DNA of 64,000 nt, from the NCBI GenBank assembly GCA_016702545.1, contig JADJDT010000014.1:62001-126000 (forward strand), read 5' to 3'. The notes beneath the pieces were generated by a model. That model searched no databases. It worked only from the letters and a program-made list of their open reading frames with translations, and was not told the origin of the DNA. Each line of letters opens with the position of its first letter. Position 1 is the first letter of the stretch. A program made the translations under genes and the position numbers. Positions 32,460 through 40,887 of this stretch are shown here, one piece after another. Source of the stretch: Pseudomonadota bacterium. Its GTDB lineage: Bacteria > Myxococcota_A > Polyangia > GCA-2747355.

Positions 32460-34160
32460 TCACCTGCGGCAGGCGGCGCGGATCCAGGCCGGGTCGAGCT
32501 GGGGTAGGGGCTGGAGCTCGGGTCGGCCGCAGAGCGGGCGGATGGTCGCGCGGGCCTGGGCGGGGGCTTGGCTGGCGAGCAGCAGTCGGGCGTGCAGGAC
32601 GCGCATGGTGACCTCGAGGCGGCTCTCCTCGAAGAACGAGCGCAGCAGCTCGGGGTCGGCCAGCCCGCGGCGCAGGTGCCCCGTCGCCTCGATGGCCTCG
32701 CCGCGCTGGAGCGCGCTGACGGCCGAGTAGTAGTGCGTGCGTGGATCGCGCGGGTAGCGCGCGCGGAGCGCGGCCACGTACTGGGCGGCGAGCTCGGGCG
32801 TCGCCGTCGCCAGGCCCTCGAAGCTTGCGTCCGGTGCGAGCTGAGCCTTGAGGGCGCGCTGCTGCGACGCCGCCGCGCGGTGCGCGAGCAGGCCGCGCGC
32901 GGTGGCGACGCCGGCGATCAGCAGCAGGGCCGCACCCACGGCCGCGGCGACCTGGCGCCGGGGCGGGAGCGCTGCGCTCTTGGCCCAGCGCTTCACCAGT
33001 AGCGCGCCAAGCAGCAGGCCGACGAGCGCCCCACCGAGGTGCGCGGCGAGGTCGACCTTGCCGCCGCCGCGCGCGCCGGAGAGCGGTATCAGCGCGGGCA
33101 CCAGCCAGTAGAGCAGCTGCACCTGGGCGCTGCTGCGCTCCTTGCCGAAGGGCAGCCGCGCGCTGCTGACGAGCAGGGCCGTGCTGATCACGCCCATGAT
33201 CGCCCCCGAGGCCCCGACGGAGACCACCCCGGGCGGCTGAGAGAGTAGGCTTGCGGCGCCGCCGCCCAGCAGGCTGAGGCCGAAGACCGCCAGCAGCCAG
33301 CCCGCGCCGCCGAGTCGCTCGAGCAGGCAGCCCGCCCCGAAGAGGGCGAGGGTATTACCGAGCAGGTGCAGCGCGCTGGCGTGCAGCAGCCCCGCGGAGA
33401 AGACGCGCGACCACTGGCCCTGGTCGAGGACGGCGCGGCGCGAGAGGCCCCCCAGCGCGAAGAGCGTCTCGGCGTCGGTCGTGAGCAGCGGGCCCTGGAA
33501 GCCGCCGACGGCGAGCTGGGCGGCGAAGATCAGCCCCAGCGCGCCGATCAGCGCGTAGGTCAGCAGCGGCCGCCGCGCGAGGAGCGCCGAGGCGGGGGCC
33601 TCGACCGCCGGCTCGGCGCCGGCCCTCACGGCCGCGAGCAGGTGCTGCATTGCGGCGCGCCCCGCCAGCCGGCCGCCCCAGCGCGCGTTGGTCCAGACGC
33701 TGCCATCGTCGAGATTGAGCGACCAGGCCACGACGCCGACCTTCTTCAGGCCGGGCACCGCGCGCAGTGGCAGCAGGTGGCTGGTCGCGCCACTGTCGCG
33801 CCGACAGAGCTCGACCACCTGCAGGCCGACGGGAAGGCGAGTGCCGTGCAGCTTGGCGCAGTACTTCAGGCACTGGCTGCCGATCTCGCGCAGCGAGGCG
33901 AGATCCATCGAGGTCGGCTTCGCCGCGTCCGACGAGCGGTCCTTGACGCAGATTACTTGGAGCGAGAAGCCGTCGTGGCGCACCAGCAGGCGATCGAAGT
34001 GCGCCCAGAGCGGGGCGAGCTCGGGATAGACCCCGTCGGTGTCGGCGTGGTCGGCCCGCTGGTTGCGTTCGAGCGGGGCGTAGGACCGCGTCGCGGCCAG
34101 GTGCCGGCAGAGCAGGTCGAGCGGGGCGAGGTGCGCCAGCGGTGGATCGAGCGGTTGCAC
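32460..34160 (-). CDS. Rhomboid-family intramembrane serine protease with extra N- and C-terminal domains
   Basis: A 566-residue protein with a GTG start and ribosome site GGAGGG. Residues 1-190 form a soluble cytoplasmic domain of unknown type. Six membrane helices follow (about 200-410) with the rhomboid hallmarks LLHASALHLLGN, the catalytic Ser in GASGAIMG and the His in DLAAHLGG. A seventh hydrophobic segment (VGAALLLIAGVATARGL) leads to a TPR-like C-terminal domain. Rhomboids cleave membrane-spanning substrates; the substrate is unknown. It lies downstream of frr, separated by a long hairpin. Confidence 0.88.
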   Translation of the reverse strand: MQPLDPPLAHLAPLDLLCRHLAATRSYAPLERNQRADHADTDGVYPELAPLWAHFDRLLVRHDGFSLQVICVKDRSSDAAKPTSMDLASLREIGSQCLKYCAKLHGTRLPVGLQVVELCRRDSGATSHLLPLRAVPGLKKVGVVAWSLNLDDGSVWTNARWGGRLAGRAAMQHLLAAVRAGAEPAVEAPASALLARRPLLTYALIGALGLIFAAQLAVGGFQGPLLTTDAETLFALGGLSRRAVLDQGQWSRVFSAGLLHASALHLLGNTLALFGAGCLLERLGGAGWLLAVFGLSLLGGGAASLLSQPPGVVSVGASGAIMGVISTALLVSSARLPFGKERSSAQVQLLYWLVPALIPLSGARGGGKVDLAAHLGGALVGLLLGALLVKRWAKSAALPPRRQVAAAVGAALLLIAGVATARGLLAHRAAASQQRALKAQLAPDASFEGLATATPELAAQYVAALRARYPRDPRTHYYSAVSALQRGEAIEATGHLRRGLADPELLRSFFEESRLEVTMRVLHARLLLASQAPAQARATIRPLCGRPELQPLPQLDPAWIRAACRR

Positions 34161-34240
34161 GGGGACCCTCCGGTCGCTGCGTTTACCACCGCGGGGCTGG
34201 GTAGGGTCGCCCGATGTGCCGGCCGGCCCCGCCCACTTAG

Positions 34241-34300
34241 CACTACTGTTTCGGATTGCGGACCGAGCCCAGGCGACGGGAGCAATTCGAAACAGTAGTG
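34241..34300 (-). terminator. Long hairpin abutting the frr stop codon
   Basis: Arms CACTACTGTTTCG (34241-34253) and CGAAACAGTAGTG (34288-34300) are perfectly complementary. An inner ATTGC/GCAAT pairing lengthens the stem. The right arm ends exactly at the frr TAA. There is no U tract, so intrinsic termination is only inferred from the position. It resembles the stems of elements A and B in being tied to a stop codon. Confidence 0.55.
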
Positions 34301-34858
34301 TTAGTCCTCGAGGATCTGCTTCTCCTTGGCCACGACCAGCTCGTCGATCTGCTTGACGTGGTCGTCGGTCATCTCCTGGATCTTGGCCAGGCCGCGGTGC
34401 AGCGCGTCTTCCGAGATCGTGCCGTCCTTCTCCAGTTCGCGCGCCATCTCGTTGGCGTCGCGGCGATGGCCGCGCAGGACGACGCGCATCTCCTCGGCCA
34501 CCTTGCGCACGTCCTTGACCAGGTCCTTGCGCCGCTCGCCCGTCAGCGGTGGGATCGGCACGCGCACCAGCTCGCCATCGGAGGTCGGGTTGAGCCCCAG
34601 GCTCGATTGCTGCAGCGCCTTCTCGATCAGCGGCACCAGCGCCTTGTCCCAGGGTTTGACCGTGATCAAGCGCGGGTCGGGGACCTGCAGCGCGGCCACC
34701 TGATTGAGCGGCGAGAGCGTGCCGTAGTACTCGACCTTGATCCCCTCGAGCAGCGCCACGTTGGCGCGGCCGGTACGTCGCCGGGAAAGGTCGCGCTTCA
34801 GCGTCTCGATCGTCCCCGCCATCTTGGTGCCGAGGTCGGCAATCACCTCATCGATCAT
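34301..34858 (-). CDS. frr: Ribosome recycling factor
   Basis: A 185-residue RRF, which splits post-termination ribosomes with EF-G. The family pattern is complete: RTGRANVALLEGIKVEYYG, PLNQVAAL, DPRLITVKPWDK, and the C-terminal three-helix-bundle segment with GTISEDALHRGLAKIQEMTD. ATG 34858 is chosen because MIDEVIADLG fits the family start; the in-frame upstream ATG adds an unlikely tail. Last gene of the minus-strand cluster rpsB-tsf-pyrH-frr. Element B3 separates it from pyrH. Confidence 0.96.
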   Translation of the reverse strand: MIDEVIADLGTKMAGTIETLKRDLSRRRTGRANVALLEGIKVEYYGTLSPLNQVAALQVPDPRLITVKPWDKALVPLIEKALQQSSLGLNPTSDGELVRVPIPPLTGERRKDLVKDVRKVAEEMRVVLRGHRRDANEMARELEKDGTISEDALHRGLAKIQEMTDDHVKQIDELVVAKEKQILED

Positions 34859-34906
34859 CTTCCCGTCTCCCTTCTGGCCTGGAGCTGTCCCCACCCGCGG
34901 TCGTGG

Positions 34907-35053
34907 CTAGATGTGCTCGGCCGAAGTTGTGAGCCGTTCGAGCGCCAGGCGCGGCGAGCACCGGAGCAGAGCGTACGGGCTGGTACGTGAGCACCGGAGC
35001 GCAGCCGCAACGCAGCGATCGGTCGGATCACGACTTCCGCCAAGCACATCTAG
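34907..35053. repeat. Dispersed element B, copy B3 (core of B with a different CTAG-bounded stem)
   Basis: A 147-bp element with imperfect 27-bp terminal inverted repeats that begin CTAGATGTGCT and end AGCACATCTAG. The stem sequence is unrelated to that of B1 and B2, but the interior shares the core: GCGCCAGGCGCGGCGAGC, the direct repeats of GAGCACCGGAGC and the palindrome CGTAC-GGGCTG-GTACG. The right CTAG (35050-35053) supplies the TAG stop of pyrH. It separates pyrH from frr inside a conserved operon. Confidence 0.8.
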
Positions 35054-35763
35054 CGCTCCAGCACGCGCGTGCCGACGCTATGGTCTCCTCCCAGCACCCG
35101 CGCGATGTTCCCTGGGCGCGCCATGCTGAAGACCACCAGCGGCAGCGCGTGGTCGCGACACAGCGTCACGGCCGTCGAGTCCATCACCTTGAGCCGCCGT
35201 TCGAGCATCTCGAGATAGGTGATCTCACTGTAGCGGCGGGCCTCGGGGTGCAGGCGCGGATCGCAGTCGTAGATGCCATCGACCCCGGTGGCCTTGAGCA
35301 GCACCTCGGCCCCGACCTCGAGCGCGCGCAGCGCCGCCGCCGTGTCGGTGGTGAAGTAGGGATTGCCGGTGCCGCCGGCCAGCAGCACGACCTCCCCGGC
35401 GTCGAGCCGCGCGATGGCCTCGCGGCGCGTGAAGGGGTCGCAGACCTGCATCACGGGGATCGCCGACAGCACCGAGGTGCGGCGACCGCGCCGCACCAGC
35501 GCGTCCTGCATCGCCAGGCAGTTCATCACCGTGGCGAGCATGCCCATCGTATCCGCCGCGGTGCGATCCATGCCCGAGGCGGCGCCGGTCAGCCCGCGAA
35601 ACAGATTACCGCCGCCCACGACCACGGCCGGCTGGATGCCCAGCGCGACGGCGCTGTCGATCTCGGCGGCGATCTCGGCCAGCTTCGCTGGGTCGATCGA
35701 GCGATCCGGCCCACCCTGCAGGGCCTCACCGCTGAGCTTCAACAGCACTCTTCGGAACGCCAC
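35050..35763 (-). CDS. pyrH: UMP kinase
   Basis: A 237-residue amino-acid-kinase-fold enzyme that converts UMP to UDP in the cytoplasm. Signatures are RVLLKLSGEAL, VVVGGGNLFRG, DRTAADTMGMLATVMNCLA and the uridylate-specific GTGNPYFTTDTAAALRA. Full length, ATG at 35763. It lies between tsf and frr as in many bacteria. Its TAG stop coincides with the end of element B3. Confidence 0.96.
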   Translation of the reverse strand: MAFRRVLLKLSGEALQGGPDRSIDPAKLAEIAAEIDSAVALGIQPAVVVGGGNLFRGLTGAASGMDRTAADTMGMLATVMNCLAMQDALVRRGRRTSVLSAIPVMQVCDPFTRREAIARLDAGEVVLLAGGTGNPYFTTDTAAALRALEVGAEVLLKATGVDGIYDCDPRLHPEARRYSEITYLEMLERRLKVMDSTAVTLCRDHALPLVVFSMARPGNIARVLGGDHSVGTRVLER

Positions 35764-35788
35764 GCCGGCCTCCTGTGCGCGCCTGACC

Positions 35789-36406
35789 TTAATCGGCGGC
35801 GACCTCGATGCCCTCGCCGACCTCCCAGCGCACGAAGCGCCGGAGCTTGCAGTTCTCGCCGAGCTGCGCGATCAGCTCGGTCAGCAGGTCCTTGATCTTG
35901 CGCTTGCTGTCCTTGACGTAGATCTGCTCGAGCAGACAGACCTCGCCGTACCACTTCTCGATCTGTCCCTCGACGATCTTGGCCAGCACGGCCTCGGGCT
36001 TGCCGCCCTCGCGCGCCAGGGCCAGGCGGATCTCGCGTTCCTTGTCCAGCACCGCCGCCGGGATGTCGGCCGGCACGAGGTAGCGCGGCGCCATCGCGGC
36101 GATCTGCAGGGCCACATCGCGGACGAAGCCCTGGAACTGATCGGTCTTGGCGACGAAGTCCGTCTCGCAGTTGACCTCGACCAGCACCCCGATCTTGCTG
36201 CCCGCGTGGATGTAGGCATGCACCAGGCCGTTGGTGGCCGAGCGGCCGGCCTTCTTGGCTGCGGTCGCGAGCCCCTTCTTGCGCAGGAACTCGGTGGCCT
36301 TCTCCATGTCGCCGTCGCATTCGACGAGGGCCTTCTTGCAATCGGTGAAGCCGGCGAGCGTTCGATCGCGCAGCTCTTTGACCATCTGTGGCGTGACCTC
36401 TAACAT
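35789..36406 (-). CDS. tsf: Translation elongation factor Ts
   Basis: A 205-residue EF-Ts that regenerates EF-Tu-GTP. The N-terminal UBA-like domain reads VKELRDRTLAGFTDCKKAL, followed by the core NCETDFVAKTDQF and the C-terminal KIVEGQIEKWYGEVCLLEQ. It is the short form, lacking the duplicated core subdomain of E. coli EF-Ts (about 280 residues). ATG 36406 has a GGGAGA ribosome site 9 bases upstream. 227 bases separate it from rpsB, including a 20-bp tandem repeat. Confidence 0.96.
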   Translation of the reverse strand: MLEVTPQMVKELRDRTLAGFTDCKKALVECDGDMEKATEFLRKKGLATAAKKAGRSATNGLVHAYIHAGSKIGVLVEVNCETDFVAKTDQFQGFVRDVALQIAAMAPRYLVPADIPAAVLDKEREIRLALAREGGKPEAVLAKIVEGQIEKWYGEVCLLEQIYVKDSKRKIKDLLTELIAQLGENCKLRRFVRWEVGEGIEVAAD

Positions 36407-36590
36407 GGCTTGCTCTCCCTCGTACTTGATGGCGGGTCGCCGGTAAGGCGCCGTGGCCCTGCGGTGGTGGCGTCGTGGCCCGGCTGCGCGGGCCACGAGA
36501 CTGCATCTGGCGCTTGCCGCTGCGCGGCGCGGCGGATCTCCCGGGCCTGTGAGCAGCGCCCTCCGGAGGCGACCCTGCGGCGCGCGGCGG

Positions 36591-36650
36591 GCCTACTTCG
36601 GGTTCTCGTCGCCTACTTCGGGTTCTCGTCGCCTACTTCGGGTTCTCGTC
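36591..36650. repeat. 20-bp tandem triplication of the rpsB 3' end
   Basis: Three identical 20-bp units (GCCTACTTCGGGTTCTCGTC) start at 36591, 36611 and 36631. On the minus strand each unit encodes GDENPK followed by TAG, so the last codons and the stop of rpsB are present three times. Only the first met by the ribosome (stop at 36633-36635) is translated. Confidence 0.95.
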
Positions 36651-37580
36651 CGGGGTGGCCGCCGCCTCGGGCTCGGGGCGGGGGCCGCTGCGACGCGATA
36701 CGACCTCGACCTTCGGTCCATCGCCGCCCGAGGCGACGCGAATCGGCTCGGAGGCGGCCTGCTCGCGCTGCTGATCGCGCTCGCGATTGACCGCCACGGC
36801 GCGCACACGACCGAAGCGCTGCCCGAGCAGGCAGGCATCGGCGAGCCGTGCGGCGAACAGGCGGATCGAGCGGATGGCGTCATCGTTGGCGGGCACGACG
36901 TAGTCGACGGTGTCCGGATCGCAGTTGGTGTCGGTCAGCGCGACGATCGGGATCTCCAGCCGCCGCGCCTCGGCCACCGCGATGCGCTCCTTCTTCGGGT
37001 CGACGACGACCAACAGACCGGGCAGGCTGGCCATGTCCTTGATGCCGCCGAGGTTGCGGTCGAGCTTGATCGCGCTGCGATCGAGGCGTAGCCGCTCCTT
37101 CTTGATCAGCTTCTCGCCCTCGGTCTGGATCATGGTCTCGATCGTCCGCAGCTTGTCGATGCTGCCGCGCACGGTGCGGAAGTTGGTCAAGGTGCCGCCG
37201 AGCCAGCGGTTGGTGACGAAGTACATGCCGCAGCGCGTGGCCTCCTCGCGCATGACCTCTTGGGCCTGGCGCTTGGTGCCGACGAAGAGCACGCTGTGGC
37301 CGTTCGAGACCACCTCGATCACCTTCTTGAACGCCGCCTGGAACAACGGCTGGGTCTGCTGCAGATCGATGATGTGGATGCCGTTGCGCGTGCCGTAGAT
37401 GTACGGCTTCATCTTCGGGTTCCAGCGCTTGGTCTGGTGGCCGAAGTGCATGCCGGCCTCGAGCAGGGCACGCATCGACATCGACTCGCCGTCCACCGCG
37501 GCGGTCATCGGTGAGGCCGCCGCCGGCGCCGTGCCGGGCGGTGGCGTGGTGGGGCTAGCCCCGGGGGTCACGTCACTCAT
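36633..37580 (-). CDS. rpsB: 30S ribosomal protein S2, with N- and C-terminal extensions
   Basis: The S2 core is complete (LLEAGMHFGHQTKRWNPKM, GIHIIDLQQT, FVTNRWLGGTLTN, PIVALTDTNCDPD). It carries about 35 extra residues at the N terminus, rich in Pro, Ala and Thr, and about 45 at the C terminus rich in Glu, Pro and Arg, for 315 residues against the usual 230-260. The chosen ATG at 37580 has a good AGGAG site. The core could also start at a methionine near MSMRALLEAG, but no ribosome site is obvious there. First gene of the rpsB-tsf-pyrH-frr cluster. Confidence 0.95.
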   Translation of the reverse strand: MSDVTPGASPTTPPPGTAPAAASPMTAAVDGESMSMRALLEAGMHFGHQTKRWNPKMKPYIYGTRNGIHIIDLQQTQPLFQAAFKKVIEVVSNGHSVLFVGTKRQAQEVMREEATRCGMYFVTNRWLGGTLTNFRTVRGSIDKLRTIETMIQTEGEKLIKKERLRLDRSAIKLDRNLGGIKDMASLPGLLVVVDPKKERIAVAEARRLEIPIVALTDTNCDPDTVDYVVPANDDAIRSIRLFAARLADACLLGQRFGRVRAVAVNRERDQQREQAASEPIRVASGGDGPKVEVVSRRSGPRPEPEAAATPDENPK

Positions 37581-38021
37581 GGGTTTTCTCCTGGCGTTAT
37601 GCGGTCGAGCGGCCCACCGGGGTGGGTCCTCGTCGACCAATCCTCCGCCCGCGGGGCCACCTTCTATTTTCACTCCCCGAGAGGAGCACGCCGTATAGAA
37701 GCCCGCGAAGCGTGTGTTTTCGACGCGCCCGGATACCATGCGGCTGCCGCCAACGCAAGCGCCGCTAACCGCTCGCGCGGGGGTCGGCGCGTCGCCCTGC
37801 ACGCCTGTGTGGTTGCACGCCTGTGTGGTTGCACGCCGGTGTTTGCGGATCACCGAGGCTGGTGGTAAAAGCCCGCGCGGTTGCCCCAGGAGGGCAGCGA
37901 CTGGAAGCCCGCGTCATGCAAGCCCGCGTCATGCAAACCCGAGTCAGGGCGATGCGAGATCAGGGCGATGCGAGAGCCGACGTGCTGCGCCAGGCGGCGG
38001 GCGCGTCAGGAGGATGAGCCG
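37581..38021. other. Divergent intergenic region rich in short tandem repeats
   Basis: These 441 bases separate the divergent rpsB and aldolase genes and hold their leaders. They contain three tandem arrays: a 16-bp unit (TGCACGCCTGTGTGGT) three times at 37798-37845, a 15-bp unit (AGCCCGCGTCATGCA) twice at 37906-37935, and a 16-bp unit (TCAGGGCGATGCGAGA) twice at 37944-37975. No gene is evident. An open frame on the minus strand continues rpsB upstream but has no support. Confidence 0.7.
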
Positions 38022-39072
38022 ATGAGCACGATGGGTCGCATTGTCGAGCAGCTAGGCAAGGACAGTGACAGCCTGCTGCACCACACCTGTAAGGGGATCC
38101 CCAAGGAGCAGATCGCGCTGCCGGGACCGGACTTCGTCGAACGCGTCTTCGTCCAGTCCGATCGCAGTCCGCAGGTGCTGGTCAACCTGCAGCGGCTGTT
38201 CGGCACGGGACGCCTGGCGAACACGGGCTACCTGTCGATCCTGCCGATCGACCAGGGGATCGAGCACTCGGGCGCCGCGTCCTTCGCGCCGAACCCGATC
38301 TACTTCGATCCGGAGAACATCGCCAAGCTGGCGCTCGAGGGCGGCTGCAACGGTGTCGCCAGCACGCTCGGCGCGCTCGGTGCCGTCGCGCGGCGCTACG
38401 CCCACAAGCTGCCGCTGATCCTCAAGATCAACCACAACCAGCTGATGACCTATCCCAACACCTTCGACCAGGTGCTCTTCGCCGACGTCGACCAGGCCTG
38501 GAACATGGGCGCGGCGGCGGTGGGCGCGACGATCTACTTCGGCTCGGACGAGTCGAACCGGCAGATCGTCGAGATCTCGGAGGCCTTCCACCACGCGCAC
38601 GAGCTGGGGCTGGCGACCATCCTGTGGTGCTACCTGCGTAACCCCGGCTTCACCAAGGACGGCGTCGACTACCACACCGCCGCCGACCTGACCTCGCAGG
38701 CCAATCACCTCGGCGTGACGATCCAGGCCGACATCATCAAGCAGAAGCTGCCGACGACCAACGCCTCGGGCTTCAAGGCGCTGAACTTCGGCAAGACGCA
38801 CGCGAAGGTCTACAGCGAGCTGAGCAGCGAGCACCCGATCGACATGGTGCGCTGGCAGGTGGCGAACTGCTACATGGGTCGCATGGGCCTGATCAACTCC
38901 GGCGGCGCGTCGAGCGGCGCGGGCGATCTGGCCGAGGCCGTGCGGACCGCGGTGATCAACAAGCGCGGCGGCGGCATGGGCCTGATCTCGGGCCGCAAGG
39001 CCTTCCAGCGCCCGGTGGCCGAGGGCATCGCGCTGCTGAACGCGATCCAGGACGTCTATCTGGCCAAGGAAA

Positions 39073-39086
<14 letters not shown>
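38022..39086 (+). CDS. fbaB: Class I fructose-bisphosphate aldolase, FbaB/DhnA type
   Basis: A 354-residue Schiff-base aldolase that interconverts fructose 1,6-bisphosphate with dihydroxyacetone phosphate and glyceraldehyde 3-phosphate. It resembles E. coli FbaB over the whole length: TGYLSILPIDQGIEHS, KINHNQLMTYPNT, GATIYFGSDES, LWCYLRNPGF, INKRGGGMGLISGRKAF. ATG 38022 follows a strong AGGAGG. The 3' end overlaps that of the convergent mtaB gene by 14 bases. Confidence 0.95.
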
Positions 39087-40383
<1,297 letters not shown>

Positions 40384-40429
40384 GGTCGGCGGAGCGGGGC
40401 CGTGGGGGCCGCCGTGCGTGTCGATGGCG

Positions 40430-40885
40430 TCACCGCGGCGCCGTGGCCCTCGGCTGGAGCGCCAGCAGCTCGGCGGGGAAGGCGCGCACGCCGTAGCTCG
40501 CGTCCAGGCAGACCAGCTGCACCTGCGCGGCGCAGACCAGCTCGTCGCCCCGCAGCAGCCGTTGATCGACGCAGAGCCGATACTCGCTGCGTGGCGGCTC
40601 GAAGCGCGTCAGCACGCGGCAGATATCCCCGAGGCGGGCGGCGCGGCGAAACGTGACCTCGAGCTTGTAGACCGCGAACAGATACCCGGCCGCGTTCCAG
40701 TCGGCGATCGGGCGCTCGAGGGCTGCACCGATCAGCTCGGTGCGGCCGCGCTCGAAGAAGCGCAAATAGCTCGCGTGATAGACCAGCCCGAGGCAATCCG
40801 TGTCCTCGTAGTAGACCTTGATCGCGAGCTCCCCCTGCGGTGGCGCGCCTGCCATCCCTCGTGCTGTCATCGCTCGTGCTGCCAT
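40430..40885 (-). CDS. Acyl-CoA thioesterase, YbgC/4-hydroxybenzoyl-CoA thioesterase family
   Basis: A hot-dog-fold thioesterase of about 150 residues. The family signature YYEDTDCLGLVYHASYLRFFERGR contains the catalytic Asp and the following His region. The start is ambiguous because a 15-bp tandem repeat (40853-40882) places in-frame ATGs at 40885, 40870 and 40855, with a further ATG at 40903. 40885 is favoured because GGAAG lies 8-9 bases upstream. In many bacteria ybgC sits by tol-pal; here it follows the DUF4388-J gene, 3 bases after that gene's stop, so the two are probably cotranscribed. Confidence 0.88.
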   Translation of the reverse strand: MAARAMTARGMAGAPPQGELAIKVYYEDTDCLGLVYHASYLRFFERGRTELIGAALERPIADWNAAGYLFAVYKLEVTFRRAARLGDICRVLTRFEPPRSEYRLCVDQRLLRGDELVCAAQVQLVCLDASYGVRAFPAELLALQPRATAPR

Positions 40886-40887
40886 CC

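Noticed and set aside
37798..37975. CRISPR array
   Set aside because: Units are 15-16 bp, directly tandem without spacers, and no cas gene is present.
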